Assembly (NCBI GenBank): GCA_051016205.1
Contig: CP136534.1
Coordinates: 5,084,001 to 5,148,000, forward strand
Reading direction: 5' to 3'
DNA: 64,000 bases
Source: Acuticoccus sp051016205
Lineage (GTDB): Bacteria; Pseudomonadota; Alphaproteobacteria; Rhizobiales; Amorphaceae
Shown: piece by piece, positions 35,767 through 44,810 of the stretch
Layout: every line of letters begins with the position of its first letter
How positions within the stretch are numbered: the first letter of the stretch is position 1
The notes under the pieces: model-generated
What the model was told of the DNA's origin: nothing
Database searches by the model: none
Seen by the model: only the letters and a program-made list of their open reading frames with translations
Position numbers and translations under genes: made by a program

Positions 35767-35943
35767 AAAAGCCCCTCCTGAGCGGCACGGGTTTCCTTAG
35801 ACCAGGTGCGGCGGGCATGAAATCCTGACAGGAAGACAATGACGTTTTCTCGCAGCCATTGGGCGTGCGCGCGCTGATGGGTGGTGACCGCTGCCGAACG
35901 AAACCTGCCCCATGCACGTTGTCAGAGCGAATAAGGAACGTGT

Positions 35944-36837
35944 ATGCGCTCGGTCGCTTTGATCTTCAACGCCGCGTCAGGCGGACACCTGGACGGCGAG
36001 GCGACGGCCGAGAGCATCGCGGATCTCCTACGCTCCAGGGGGCTTGAAACACAGGTCTTGTCGGGCGGATTGAAGGCGCAGATCGCCGCTTCGAAGCGCA
36101 GCAGAGCAGACGCGGTCGTGGTGAGCGGCGGCGATGGCACCATCCGTTCCGTCATGTCCGCGCACAAGAATACCGGGCGGCCCATCGGCATCATTCCCGC
36201 AGGCACCATGAACCTTCTGGCCCAGGACTACGGCATTCCCCTTAAGCCTGCCGCGGCCGCCGACGTCATTGCAGCGGGCCACACCCGCGTCGTCGATGGC
36301 GGGCTGATCGACGGCAAGGTGTTTCTCCATTCCGGATTCTTAGGCTTTCCCGCACGCATCGGCACCCACAGGGAGCGTCGGCGCGGGAACCTTGGCGTTG
36401 GCCAAAGGGTGGTTCTGGCGGCCCATGCCCTGTCCACCTTGCGCCGCGACCCGCACATGACGGTGACGGTGGAGGAAGGCACGGGCGAGGGCCCGAAAAC
36501 GCTGAGGAGCAACTCGTTCGCGCTGATTGCGGGCGGCCTCGGCGAGCGGCCGCTCGCGGTGCCATTTCGCGAGGGGTTGAATGCCGGCCACGTCACCGTC
36601 CTTGCCCTTCACATCGATTCAGGCCTTGAGGCAGCACGGCTCCTGGCAAAGGGTGTGGCAGGCCAGCTTGCCAGCGACCAGAGCGTCACGTCGGCGAGGG
36701 TCACACAGGCCGTCCTCACAAGTCCGAGACGACGGATCCACGCAATGCTCGACGGGGAGAGCCGGCTGTTGCGCTCCCCCGCCACCATTAGGGTGGATGA
36801 AGGGGCGTTCACCGTCATTTGCCCTGCCCCATCATGA
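35944..36837 (+). CDS. Diacylglycerol kinase-family lipid kinase
   Basis: A 297-residue protein of the diacylglycerol/sphingosine kinase catalytic fold. It begins SVALIFNAASGGHLDGEATA, has the nucleotide loop VVVSGGDGTIRSVMSAHKNT and IIPAGTMNLLAQDYGIPL, and the usual C-terminal beta sandwich around LNAGHVTVLALHIDSGLEA. The lipid acceptor cannot be told. Its stop overlaps the ATG of the metallophosphoesterase gene (ATGA), an association common for this kinase class in Alphaproteobacteria. Confidence 0.9.
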   Translation: MRSVALIFNAASGGHLDGEATAESIADLLRSRGLETQVLSGGLKAQIAASKRSRADAVVVSGGDGTIRSVMSAHKNTGRPIGIIPAGTMNLLAQDYGIPLKPAAAADVIAAGHTRVVDGGLIDGKVFLHSGFLGFPARIGTHRERRRGNLGVGQRVVLAAHALSTLRRDPHMTVTVEEGTGEGPKTLRSNSFALIAGGLGERPLAVPFREGLNAGHVTVLALHIDSGLEAARLLAKGVAGQLASDQSVTSARVTQAVLTSPRRRIHAMLDGESRLLRSPATIRVDEGAFTVICPAPS

Positions 36838-37670
36838 CGACGTTGATCGCCCACCTTTCGGACCTTCATTTTGGCTCTGAGGAGCCTGGCGCCGCTGAGG
36901 CGCTCAGCGAGGCGTTGCGCGGCCTCGGGCTCGATCTGGTGCTGATCAGCGGTGATCTCACCATGGCCGCCCGCAACCGCGAGTTCATTGCCGCAAAGCG
37001 GTTCGTGGACACCATGAACGCGCCGGTCCTGATGGTACCGGGCAACCATGACATCAGCCCCTACAAATTGGTGGAGCGGTTCGTGCAGCCTTACAGGCGC
37101 TGGCGACGGCACCTCACCACCACCATCGAACCCTCTTGGTGCAACGATGAGGTGGCGGTGATCGGCCTCAACACGGCGCGGCGGATGCGCTTTAGGCTGG
37201 ACTGGTCGCTGGGCAGTGTGTCGCGCGCACAGATGGCAGGGTTGCGACGGCGCTTCGAGGCGATGACCAATCAACGCTTTCGCATTGTCGCCGCCCACCA
37301 CCCCTTCCTGATGGATGGTGAGACGGAAGGCGTGCACGCAGGACCGCGTCAGCTCGTCAACCGCGCAAGCGGCGCCCTTGCCGCCCTTGCCGCAGAACGG
37401 GTGGACATTGTCGCCTCAGGCCACCTCCACCGCACCTACACCGCGCAGTATGCCGTGAACGGCCCTTCGGCCCATACACTTCACGTCATCCAGGCAGGCA
37501 CGGCCTTGTCGGCACGCACGCGCGGCGAGCCCAACAGCTTCAACCTGATCCGCGCCACGAATTGCCGCCTCACCGTCCACATCGTCCGCCGCACGGAGGC
37601 GGGCTGGACGGAAGACACGTCATCCCTGGTGGATATCCAAAAGCCCCTCTCCGCGGCCGCGGCGTCGTAG
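36834..37670 (+). CDS. Calcineurin-like metallophosphoesterase
   Basis: A 278-residue phosphoesterase with all binuclear-metal motifs: LIAHLSDLHFG (DxH), LISGDLTMAARN (GDxx), MVPGNHDISP (GNHD), the later histidine in VAAHHPFLM and SGHLHRTYTA (GHxH). The class includes cyclic-nucleotide and phospholipid phosphoesterases; the coupling with a lipid kinase-like gene points toward lipid headgroup chemistry, but this is inference. The ATG at 36834 overlaps the upstream stop. Confidence 0.92.
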   Translation: MTTLIAHLSDLHFGSEEPGAAEALSEALRGLGLDLVLISGDLTMAARNREFIAAKRFVDTMNAPVLMVPGNHDISPYKLVERFVQPYRRWRRHLTTTIEPSWCNDEVAVIGLNTARRMRFRLDWSLGSVSRAQMAGLRRRFEAMTNQRFRIVAAHHPFLMDGETEGVHAGPRQLVNRASGALAALAAERVDIVASGHLHRTYTAQYAVNGPSAHTLHVIQAGTALSARTRGEPNSFNLIRATNCRLTVHIVRRTEAGWTEDTSSLVDIQKPLSAAAAS

Positions 37671-37697
37671 AGCCACTCTCCACCGCCGCGACACCGC

Positions 37698-38633
37698 TCA
37701 GGCGAAGTGTGTCTGCGCCCCGATATATCCCACATACAGCGCAAGGAGGGCTGCGCCTTCCCAACGGGTGACGCGTTTGCCGGTGGCCACCACCACCACG
37801 AGCACCACGGAGATCAGCACCATCATCGGAATGTCGAACATACGCATGGATTCAGACACGGGGATCGGCGACACAAGCGCCGTGATCCCGCCAATGCCGA
37901 TGGTGTTGTAGACGTTGGAGCCCAGAACATTGCCAAGGGCAATTTCGGAGTGCTTCTTGATGGCCGCCATGATGGAGGTGGCAAGTTCGGGCAGCGAGGT
38001 GCCAACGGCAACCATGGTGAGGCCGATCACCTCTTCGGACACATCAAACAGGCGAGCGGTCTCCACCGCGCCCGCCACTAGGAACTCAGCGCCCAGAACC
38101 ACAAGGCCGAGCCCTGCCAGAAGGTGCAGGAGGGACAGCCAGAGCGGCGTTGCATCTTCCACCGGCACGTCTTCGATATCGGCAGATTTCTTGCGATCGG
38201 AGAGGATTGTGTAAGCGAGGTAGACCACAAGGGCGGCCACGAACACCGCACCGACGGAGCGGGTGATGACCCCCATCATCGCTGCAAGGGCAAAGGCAAC
38301 GGCCGTGGCAATGACGATGCTGCCATCGCGCAGGACCACCGCACGGGAGGTGACAAAGGGGCGCATCAGCGCCGCAGCACCGAGGATCAGCAAAATGTTG
38401 GCAATGTTGGAGCCGACGATGTTGCCGACGGCAATCCCCGGTGCGCCGGCAAGGGCAGCCTTTACGCAGGTGACAAGTTCAGGCGCTGACGTCCCGAACC
38501 CGACAATGACCACACCCACAACGAGGGGAGAAATCCCCAGCCGCACAGCAATTCTGGAGGCGCCGCGCACAAGCAGCTCCCCGCCGATCAGTAGCGCGAT
38601 CAGCCCGCCAACAATTTGCAGGGCAAGGATCAT
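37698..38633 (-). CDS. Calcium/sodium antiporter (CaCA family, YrbG-like)
   Basis: A 311-residue cation exchanger with ten membrane segments in two inverted halves. The alpha repeats are visible: VIVGFGTSAPELVTCVKAAL and IVGSNIANILLILGAA in the first half, and MVAVGTSLPELATSIMAAIK with VLGSNVYNTIGIGGITAL in the second. The central loop SDRKKSADIEDVPVEDATP is acidic. It probably exports Ca2+ in exchange for Na+ or H+. It stands alone, convergent with the metallophosphoesterase. Confidence 0.93.
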   Translation of the reverse strand: MILALQIVGGLIALLIGGELLVRGASRIAVRLGISPLVVGVVIVGFGTSAPELVTCVKAALAGAPGIAVGNIVGSNIANILLILGAAALMRPFVTSRAVVLRDGSIVIATAVAFALAAMMGVITRSVGAVFVAALVVYLAYTILSDRKKSADIEDVPVEDATPLWLSLLHLLAGLGLVVLGAEFLVAGAVETARLFDVSEEVIGLTMVAVGTSLPELATSIMAAIKKHSEIALGNVLGSNVYNTIGIGGITALVSPIPVSESMRMFDIPMMVLISVVLVVVVATGKRVTRWEGAALLALYVGYIGAQTHFA

Positions 38634-38733
38634 TGATAATCACCGTTACGGGTGCACACGTGGGACCGGCGCGATGCACTCAAGACGCGTCGGCATGGGG
38701 ATGGTGTTGGTGTAGGGAGCCGGTCGCCCCGGT

Positions 38734-39180
38734 TCAACCGGCCGATGACGTGGAAGTGCGTGGAACGGGCCGCCAATCGGGCGGCGCCATCTCAAATCCC
38801 TCAAACACAAAGCCTGGCGCGACGGTGCAACCGACAAGGGTGAATTCGCCCAAGGATTCGGCGGTCTGCCAATGGCCTGCAGGAACCACCACTTGCGGCC
38901 GCTCGCCGGCCAAAATGTTGGGCCCGAGCCTGTGGGCCGTTGCATCGTGCCCGTTGGGCGAAATGGTGAGGGCAAGGGGCGCGCCGGCATAGTAGTGCCA
39001 GACCTCGGCCGCGTCGTTCACCCGGTGCCAGGCCGAACAGTCGCCAGCGCCAAGAAGGTAGTAGATGGCGGTGGAGTGGCCACGCCCGCCATCGGGCGCA
39101 TCGCGAAACGTCTCCACAAAGTATCCACCCTCTGGATGGGGCTTCATGTGGAGCGCCGAGACGATGTCGGCGACCCTCAA
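38734..39180 (-). CDS. Cupin protein (DUF985)
   Basis: A 148-residue cupin_5/DUF985 protein. The typical opening MKPHPEGGYFVETFRD is present, followed by YYLLGAGDCSAWHRVNDAAE, VWHYYAGAPL and VVVPAGHWQTAESLG, the beta-barrel core with putative metal-binding His/Glu residues. Its ATG overlaps the gloB stop (ATGA). Catalytic activity is not known for the family. Confidence 0.9.
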   Translation of the reverse strand: MRVADIVSALHMKPHPEGGYFVETFRDAPDGGRGHSTAIYYLLGAGDCSAWHRVNDAAEVWHYYAGAPLALTISPNGHDATAHRLGPNILAGERPQVVVPAGHWQTAESLGEFTLVGCTVAPGFVFEGFEMAPPDWRPVPRTSTSSAG

Positions 39181-39932
39181 AACGTGTCCCTCACGCCGCG
39201 CAGCTTGGCGAACACGTCCACAGGGTCGGCCCCTTCCATCCCAAGGGCTGCCGCAACGGACGGATCATCGGCGCGCATGAAGGGGTTGGTGGCCTTCTCA
39301 AGCGCCATGGTGGTGGGGACCGTGGGCTTACCCTTCTCGCGCGCCATGATGACCTCGGCGAGGCGGTCGGCGACGGCCTTATCGTCAGGCAGGACCGAGT
39401 GGGCGAACTTTGCGTTGGTGAGGGTGTACTCGTGACCGCAGAAAATCTTGGTGTCGTCGGGGAGCATGTCCCGCAGCACCTTGAAGGAGGCCCACATGGT
39501 GGCCGCATCCCCTTCAAACAAACGCCCGCAGCCCATGGCAAACAAGGTGTCGGCGGTGAAGGCGATGCCCTGTTCGGGGAAGTGGTAGCTGAGGGGACCT
39601 GCGGTATGGCCGGGCGTTGCGGCAGCCTTCACGGGCATGGTGCCGAGGGTGAAGGAGGCGCCGTCTTCCAGCGTCTCATCGAGGCCGTCGATCTTGTGCG
39701 CCTCGGCCTTAGGCCCCATCACTTTGGCATTGCCGCGCACCTCGGGAAGGGCCTGAACGTGGTCGGCATGGTGGTGGGTGATGAGGACGTGGGTCAGCGT
39801 CCAGCCTTTTTCGTCAAGGGCGGCATTGATGGGCCCTGCCTCGGGCGCATCCACCAAAACGGTGTCATCGCCCTGATGAACGAGGACGGCGTAATTGTCC
39901 GAAAGGCACGGGATGAGGCGAATGTCGGCCAT
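39177..39932 (-). CDS. gloB: Hydroxyacylglutathione hydrolase (glyoxalase II)
   Basis: A 251-residue MBL-fold enzyme that hydrolyses S-lactoylglutathione in methylglyoxal detoxification. The metal motif is LITHHHADHV, with later ligands in TPGHTAGPL, FTADTLFAMGCGRLFEG and FCGHEYTLTNAKF, all typical of GloB. The C-terminal all-helical glutathione-binding domain is complete. The ATG at 39932 has a GGAGAG site; the frame is open 18 codons upstream. Forms a two-gene unit with the cupin gene. Confidence 0.95.
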   Translation of the reverse strand: MADIRLIPCLSDNYAVLVHQGDDTVLVDAPEAGPINAALDEKGWTLTHVLITHHHADHVQALPEVRGNAKVMGPKAEAHKIDGLDETLEDGASFTLGTMPVKAAATPGHTAGPLSYHFPEQGIAFTADTLFAMGCGRLFEGDAATMWASFKVLRDMLPDDTKIFCGHEYTLTNAKFAHSVLPDDKAVADRLAEVIMAREKGKPTVPTTMALEKATNPFMRADDPSVAAALGMEGADPVDVFAKLRGVRDTF

Positions 39933-40047
39933 GAGATCTCTCCAACGTCGTGCCCGCCTAACACGGCAGAAAGCCCCAGTCACCACTTGTGAAAGGGCCG
40001 CTCCATGGTATTGGCTGCCATCAAGAAATGCGTGATCGGGCGGGGCG

Positions 40048-40839
40048 ATGCATCTCGACGTCGGTGAACTGAACGCTTTCTACCTCAGCCCTATGGGTCG
40101 GATCGTTCGGCAGATCGTGTCGGCGGAGGTGCGTGCCATCTGGCCGTCCGTCACCGCGGACAGGCTGGCAGGGCTCGGCCACGTCACGCCCTATCTGCGT
40201 CCCTTCCTTGATGAGGCGGAGCGCGTTGTGGCGTTGATGCCTGCCGCTGAGGGCGTGCTCCACTGGCCGCCTGAGGGTCCGAACGTGACAGCGCTCGCCT
40301 TTGAGGACCATTTGCCTCTGCCTGACGCGTCTGTGGACAAGCTAATCCTGGTCCACATTCTGGAGACCACGCGCGACCCCCATGCGGTGATGGAGGAGGT
40401 CTGGCGCATCCTCACCCCGTCAGGGCGTGCGCTGGCGGTGGTGCCCTACCGCACGGGGGCCTGGGCGAAGGCCGACCACACGCCGTTCGGGCTCGGCCGG
40501 CCGTTCTCGCGCTATCAGCTGACCCAGCTCATGGAAGATTCCATGTTGCAGCCGCGCGAGGTGCGGCGCTTCCTATTTGCCCCGCCCACGCGCCGGCGCT
40601 TCATCATGGGTTCGGCCCATGGGTGGGAGCGGCTTGGACGGCGCCTGTGGCCACGCTTTGCAGGCGTCCTTGCCATTGAGGCGGAAAAGACTTTTTCGCG
40701 CGCCATTGCAGTCCCCTCCCGGCGCATTCGGGGAATTGAGGTTTTGGTGCCGGGTCTTACCCCCGTGCCAAAGCCTGCCATGACCCGTGAGCGCCTGCCC
40801 CTCGCTTGGCAGGACGCAAGCGACATCCCCTCCCGCTGA
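40048..40839 (+). CDS. Class I SAM-dependent methyltransferase
   Basis: A 263-residue protein. The SAM-binding region is diverged: after YLSPMGRIVRQIVS and GLGHVTPYLRPFLDEAERVV comes LPLPDASVDKLILVHILETT and EEVWRILTPSGRALAVVPYR, the post-motif region of methyltransferase type 11. The usual DxGxGxG motif I is not clear. Commonly found divergent from gloB in Hyphomicrobiales, as here. Substrate unknown. Confidence 0.85.
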   Translation: MHLDVGELNAFYLSPMGRIVRQIVSAEVRAIWPSVTADRLAGLGHVTPYLRPFLDEAERVVALMPAAEGVLHWPPEGPNVTALAFEDHLPLPDASVDKLILVHILETTRDPHAVMEEVWRILTPSGRALAVVPYRTGAWAKADHTPFGLGRPFSRYQLTQLMEDSMLQPREVRRFLFAPPTRRRFIMGSAHGWERLGRRLWPRFAGVLAIEAEKTFSRAIAVPSRRIRGIEVLVPGLTPVPKPAMTRERLPLAWQDASDIPSR

Positions 40840-40880
40840 CGATTGGCACGCGTTTCAAATGCGCCCAAGCGGGCCGCGCG

Positions 40881-41528
40881 TCAGCGTCGCAGCAGGAAGA
40901 CGGCCTGTTCGCCGAACAGGTTCCAGAACCACCACGGCGCGTTGAAGGGAATGCGCTTGCCGGCGCGGTTGAGGGCAATGGCGCGCACAACCTCCACACC
41001 CATCTCCTCGCACAGCACCACGAAGTCGCGGATGGTGCAAAAGTGGATGTTTGAGGTGGCGTACCAGGGGTCCGGCAACAGGCCTGTGGACGGCATGCGC
41101 CCGCCCAGCATCAGCTGCCACCGCACACGCCAGAAGCCGAAATTGGGGAACGAGACCACGCAATTCCTGCCGATCCGCAAAAGGTGCTCCATCACCCGCC
41201 TGGGGTCGCGCGTTGCCTGGAGCGTTTGCGACAAGATCACATAGTCGAACGAATCGTCCGGGTAATTCTCAAGGTCCGTGTCGGCATCCCCTTGGATCAC
41301 CGACAGGCCGATGGCCACTGCCTCGTTCACCCCACTTTGGGAGAGCTCGATGCCTGAGGCGCGCACGCCATGGGTGCCTTCAAGCAGAGCCATGAGCATG
41401 CCATCCCCGCACCCCACATCGAGGATGCGGCTGCCGGGGTCCACAAGCTCGCGGATCACCTCAAAGTCCAGCCGCGGCTGGGGCTGTGGGCGGGGGGCGG
41501 TGCCCTCGTTGCCGATGGCAAGGCTCAT
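40881..41528 (-). CDS. metW: Methionine biosynthesis protein MetW
   Basis: A 215-residue methyltransferase-fold protein. Motif I is RILDVGCGDGMLMALLEGTH, followed by GVRASGIELSQSGVNEAVA and the MetW-typical DSFDYVILSQTLQATRDPRR. MetW is required together with MetX for homoserine O-acetyltransferase activity in many Proteobacteria. It overlaps the metX stop (ATGA). Confidence 0.95.
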   Translation of the reverse strand: MSLAIGNEGTAPRPQPQPRLDFEVIRELVDPGSRILDVGCGDGMLMALLEGTHGVRASGIELSQSGVNEAVAIGLSVIQGDADTDLENYPDDSFDYVILSQTLQATRDPRRVMEHLLRIGRNCVVSFPNFGFWRVRWQLMLGGRMPSTGLLPDPWYATSNIHFCTIRDFVVLCEEMGVEVVRAIALNRAGKRIPFNAPWWFWNLFGEQAVFLLRR

Positions 41529-42760
41529 GACGGTGCCCTCGGTGGATCGATGCCCCTTGCAAGGGCCGCTCCCGTCAGGAAGCCGCGAACGACGCGATGG
41601 AACTCGGGCTCGTCCAGGAGGAAGGCGTCATGGCCCTTGTCGGTGGCGATTTCCACGAAGGAGACCTGCGCGGCCGCCGCGTTCAACGAATGGACGATGA
41701 TGCGGCTTTCCGAGGTGGGAAACAGCCAGTCGGACGTGAAGGACACCACGCACCACCGGGTCTGGTTGTCATGAAACGCTTTGGCCGCAAGCCCTTGGTG
41801 GGGCTCTGCAAGGTCGAAATAGTCCATCGCGCGGGTGAGGTAGAGGTAGGCGTTGGCGTCGAACCGATCCACGAACGTGGAGCCTTGGTGGCGCAGGTAA
41901 CTTTCGATCTGAAAGTCCGCGTCAAAGCCGAACGTCTTCATCTCCCGGTCCTGCAGCGCGCGGCCGAACTTTCTGTGGAGCGCTGCCTCCGACACGTAGG
42001 TGATGTGCGCGGCCATGCGCGCCACCGACAGCCCCTTCTTGGGCTTGGCACCGCGGTCGAGGTAGCGCCCGCCATGCCAGTCGGGGTCGGCCATGATCGC
42101 CTGGCGCCCGACCTCGTGGAAGGCAATGTTCTGGGGGGAATGGCGCACCCCTGCAGCAATGGGAACGGCGGCAAACACGCGGTCTGAATAGGAGGCCCCC
42201 CACTCAAGCACCTGCATGCCGCCCATGGACCCGCCGACGACGGCAAACAGCGTGTCGATGCCGAGCCGCTCCACCAAGCGGGCCTGTGCGCGCACCATGT
42301 CGGCAATGGTGATGATGGGCATCGACAGCCCGTAAGGCTCCCCCGTTTCAGGGTCCACCGACGCCGGCCCCGTGCTCCCCGAACAGCCGCCGAGCACGTT
42401 GGAGCAGATGACGAAGAACACGTCCGTGTCGATAGGAAGCCCCGGCCCCACCATGATGTCCCACCAACCGGGCCGGCCGGTGACAGGGTGGCAGTTGGCG
42501 GCATGCTGGTCGCCGGTCAGCGCATGGCAGATGAGGACGGCGTTGCTGCGCGCCTGGTTCAAGGTGCCGTAGGTCTGGTAGGCGATCTGCCAGGTGGCAA
42601 GCTCCACCCCTGCATCGAGGGGCAGAGGCGTATCGGTAAACCGCGCCACATGGGAGGACGGACAGTCCACCTCGCTTTGGCGGCGCTGCTCACGGTCTGT
42701 GTGTGGCGCGCCAGGTGCCGTGGCGGCGCTCGGCCCTTCCGCGGCGTAGTCTGAGGTCAT
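41525..42760 (-). CDS. metX: Homoserine O-acetyltransferase MetX
   Basis: A 411-residue alpha/beta hydrolase that acetylates homoserine for methionine synthesis. The nucleophile motif is VVGGSMGGMQVLEW; CSNVLGGCSGSTGP and the C-terminal catalytic Asp (FTSDWLFP) and His (DKGHDAFLLDE) regions are all present. The start is unclear: ATG at 42760 (MTSDYAAEG) is my choice; an ATG at 42790 is in frame just downstream of a strong inverted repeat. First gene of metX-metW, divergent from the chorismate mutase gene. Confidence 0.94.
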   Translation of the reverse strand: MTSDYAAEGPSAATAPGAPHTDREQRRQSEVDCPSSHVARFTDTPLPLDAGVELATWQIAYQTYGTLNQARSNAVLICHALTGDQHAANCHPVTGRPGWWDIMVGPGLPIDTDVFFVICSNVLGGCSGSTGPASVDPETGEPYGLSMPIITIADMVRAQARLVERLGIDTLFAVVGGSMGGMQVLEWGASYSDRVFAAVPIAAGVRHSPQNIAFHEVGRQAIMADPDWHGGRYLDRGAKPKKGLSVARMAAHITYVSEAALHRKFGRALQDREMKTFGFDADFQIESYLRHQGSTFVDRFDANAYLYLTRAMDYFDLAEPHQGLAAKAFHDNQTRWCVVSFTSDWLFPTSESRIIVHSLNAAAAQVSFVEIATDKGHDAFLLDEPEFHRVVRGFLTGAALARGIDPPRAPS

Positions 42761-42814
42761 CGGCCAGCGGCCCCCGTACACCCTACGCATCGACCCGTGT
42801 GCCGGCCCGGCCGG

Positions 42815-42855
42815 CAAGTCCCTGCGGCCAGGGCAGGATTTGCCGCAGGGACTTG
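42815..42855. promoter_or_regulatory. Strong inverted repeat in the metX leader region
   Basis: Perfect 14-base arms (42815-42828 and 42842-42855; core AAGTCCCTGCGGC) around a 13-base loop, 55 bases upstream of the chosen metX ATG and inside the 248-base divergent region with the chorismate mutase gene. It is preceded by a GC palindrome CCGGCCCGGCCGG on its metX side. It does not match the SAM-II riboswitch that often precedes metX in Alphaproteobacteria. Possible RNA hairpin or regulator site; the role is unknown. Confidence 0.6.
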
Positions 42856-43008
42856 TTATGGCGCTGCCGGTTCACCGCTGCAACCGCCCGCCAACAATCG
42901 TGAGCGGTGCACCACACGCCCCGCGCAATGGTGGACGGGCCATCTTTCCTTTGCGCTTGCCGCGTCGAGGGGCTATCGAGGCTCCTTCCCGGTCAGCTGA
43001 ACAAAGTC

Positions 43009-43713
43009 ATGGCGAAGCCACTCGACACCACCGATGACGCCGAAAACATCACCGCGGGCCCGTCCAACGGGCACGGCGAGGATGCACTCGATGGCTTGCG
43101 CCGGCGTATCGATGAGATCGACGCCGACCTTCATCGTCTGTTGATGGAGCGGTTTGCCGTGGTGGAGACAATCGGTGCCGTCAAAGGCCCCACCGCCAGC
43201 GTGCTGCGGCCCGACAGGGAAGCGGCCGTCATCGCCAAGCGCCTTGCCACCCATCAAGGCACGATGCCCACTGCCGCCCTCGTCCACATCTGGCGGGTGA
43301 TCATGAGTGCGGCGTCGTACAATCAGCGCGCCTTCACCGTCCACGTGGCGGGCGCACGGGCGGCGGAGGCGGCACAGTTCCTGTTCGTCCCCGTCCCCAT
43401 GATCCGGCACGAAACGGGCGCTGACGTGGTGGCCGCCCTTGCCGGCGCGCCAGACGATGTGGCTGTGGTGGACGCCGGCGACGAGACCTGGGCCACCCAA
43501 CTTGGCGATGCCCACGTCATTGCCCGCATGGCATTGGATGGCGGCGGCGCCGTCGTTGTCCTTGCCGCCAAGAACATCACCCGCGGCACAGGCCCCTACA
43601 GCCTGGTGCGCGAGGGCAAGACCACCCGCCAAGTGGCGAAAGGGGCGGCCGCTCAAGGCGACGTCCTTGGCCACTACCACCCCTTCCCCCTTTCCATTCC
43701 GGTTGCACGATGA
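43009..43713 (+). CDS. Chorismate mutase (AroQ-type N-terminus)
   Basis: A 234-residue protein. Residues about 24-110 are an AroQ-type chorismate mutase domain: LDGLRRRIDEIDADLHRLLM, AVVETIGAVKG, LRPDREAAVIAKRL and LVHIWRVIMSAASY. The remaining 120 residues lack a domain I know but occur in the same arrangement in other Hyphomicrobiales. It converts chorismate to prephenate, feeding hisC and tyrC downstream. The stop overlaps the hisC ATG. A longer frame starting at 42907 exists, but similarity starts later. Confidence 0.88.
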   Translation: MAKPLDTTDDAENITAGPSNGHGEDALDGLRRRIDEIDADLHRLLMERFAVVETIGAVKGPTASVLRPDREAAVIAKRLATHQGTMPTAALVHIWRVIMSAASYNQRAFTVHVAGARAAEAAQFLFVPVPMIRHETGADVVAALAGAPDDVAVVDAGDETWATQLGDAHVIARMALDGGGAVVVLAAKNITRGTGPYSLVREGKTTRQVAKGAAAQGDVLGHYHPFPLSIPVAR

Positions 43714-44810
43714 GCCCGCGCCCACGCCCCTCCATCATGACCATTGCGCCATACGTACCTGGCCGCGCCTCGAGCGGGGCTGCGGGGCGCCAGCACAAGC
43801 TCTCCTCCAACGAAAACCCTTTGGGGCCGAGCCCCTTGGCAAAAGCTGCCTTCAAGGACGCCGCAGGAAGCTTGGAGCGCTACCCCGATGGCGGCTCCAC
43901 TCGGCTGCGCGAGGCGATTGCCAACGCCTTCGGCCTCAACGCAGAGAGAATCATTTGCGGCAACGGGTCGGACGAGATCTTGTCGATGATCGCCAACGCC
44001 TACCTCAGCGAGGGCGACGAGGCGATTTTCACCGAGCACGCCTTCCTCATGTACAAGATTTCCACCCTTGCCGCGGGCGGCACGCCGGTGGTCGTCAAGG
44101 AGCGCGACCTCACCACCGATGTGGATGCAATCCTTGCGGCGGTGACGGAACGCACCCGCGTCGTGTTCCTCGCCAACCCCAACAACCCGACGGGCTCCTA
44201 CATCAGCGCCTCCGAGGTGAAGCGGCTGCGCGAGGGGCTGCCCGAAACGGTCCTCCTCGTCATCGACGCGGCCTATGCGGAGTACGTGCGCAAGAACGAT
44301 TACGAGTCCGGGATCGAGCTGGTGGCGACCCGCGACGACACCATCATGACGCGCACCTTTTCCAAGATCCACGGCCTTGCGGCGCTGCGCCTTGGCTGGG
44401 CCTATGCCCCCAAGGACGTGATCGACGCGCTGCACAGGGTGCGCGGGCCCTTCAACGTCAATGCCCCTGCCATGGAGGCCGGCATTGCGGCCATCGCCGA
44501 CCGCGCGCACATGGAAACGGCGGTGTCCCACAACAATCGCTGGCTGCCTGAACTGAAGCGGCGGATCGAGGCGCTCGGCTTCGGCGTGCCTGAGAGCGTC
44601 GGCAATTTCGTCCTCATCGACTTTTCGCCCATCCCAGGCGCCGATGCTGCCAAGGCGGACCATTTCCTTGGCGAAAGGGGCGTGGTCCTGCGCCAGGTGG
44701 CGGGCTACGGCTTACCGCAGATGTTGCGCATGACCATCGGCGACGATGAGGCCAACGAGGCCACCATCGAAGCGCTGAGCGCCTACCGCGACGGACTTGA
44801 CGGTGCTTGA
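43710..44810 (+). CDS. hisC: Histidinol-phosphate/aromatic aminotransferase
   Basis: A 366-residue fold-type I PLP aminotransferase. The PLP lysine is in TRTFSKIHGLAALRLGWAYA; NPNNPTGSYIS and VIDAAYAEYVRKNDY bind cofactor and substrate; LSSNENPLGPSPLA and LERYPDGGSTRLREAIA are typical of HisC. Its position between chorismate mutase and tyrC suggests it works on phenylpyruvate or hydroxyphenylpyruvate rather than, or as well as, histidinol phosphate. The ATG overlaps the upstream stop. Confidence 0.93.
   Translation: MSPRPRPSIMTIAPYVPGRASSGAAGRQHKLSSNENPLGPSPLAKAAFKDAAGSLERYPDGGSTRLREAIANAFGLNAERIICGNGSDEILSMIANAYLSEGDEAIFTEHAFLMYKISTLAAGGTPVVVKERDLTTDVDAILAAVTERTRVVFLANPNNPTGSYISASEVKRLREGLPETVLLVIDAAYAEYVRKNDYESGIELVATRDDTIMTRTFSKIHGLAALRLGWAYAPKDVIDALHRVRGPFNVNAPAMEAGIAAIADRAHMETAVSHNNRWLPELKRRIEALGFGVPESVGNFVLIDFSPIPGADAAKADHFLGERGVVLRQVAGYGLPQMLRMTIGDDEANEATIEALSAYRDGLDGA

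Noticed and set aside
42761..43008. SAM-II riboswitch before metX
   Set aside because: I looked for the pseudoknot core with its GCUAAA-like 3' part on the metX strand and did not find it; only a simple inverted repeat is present.
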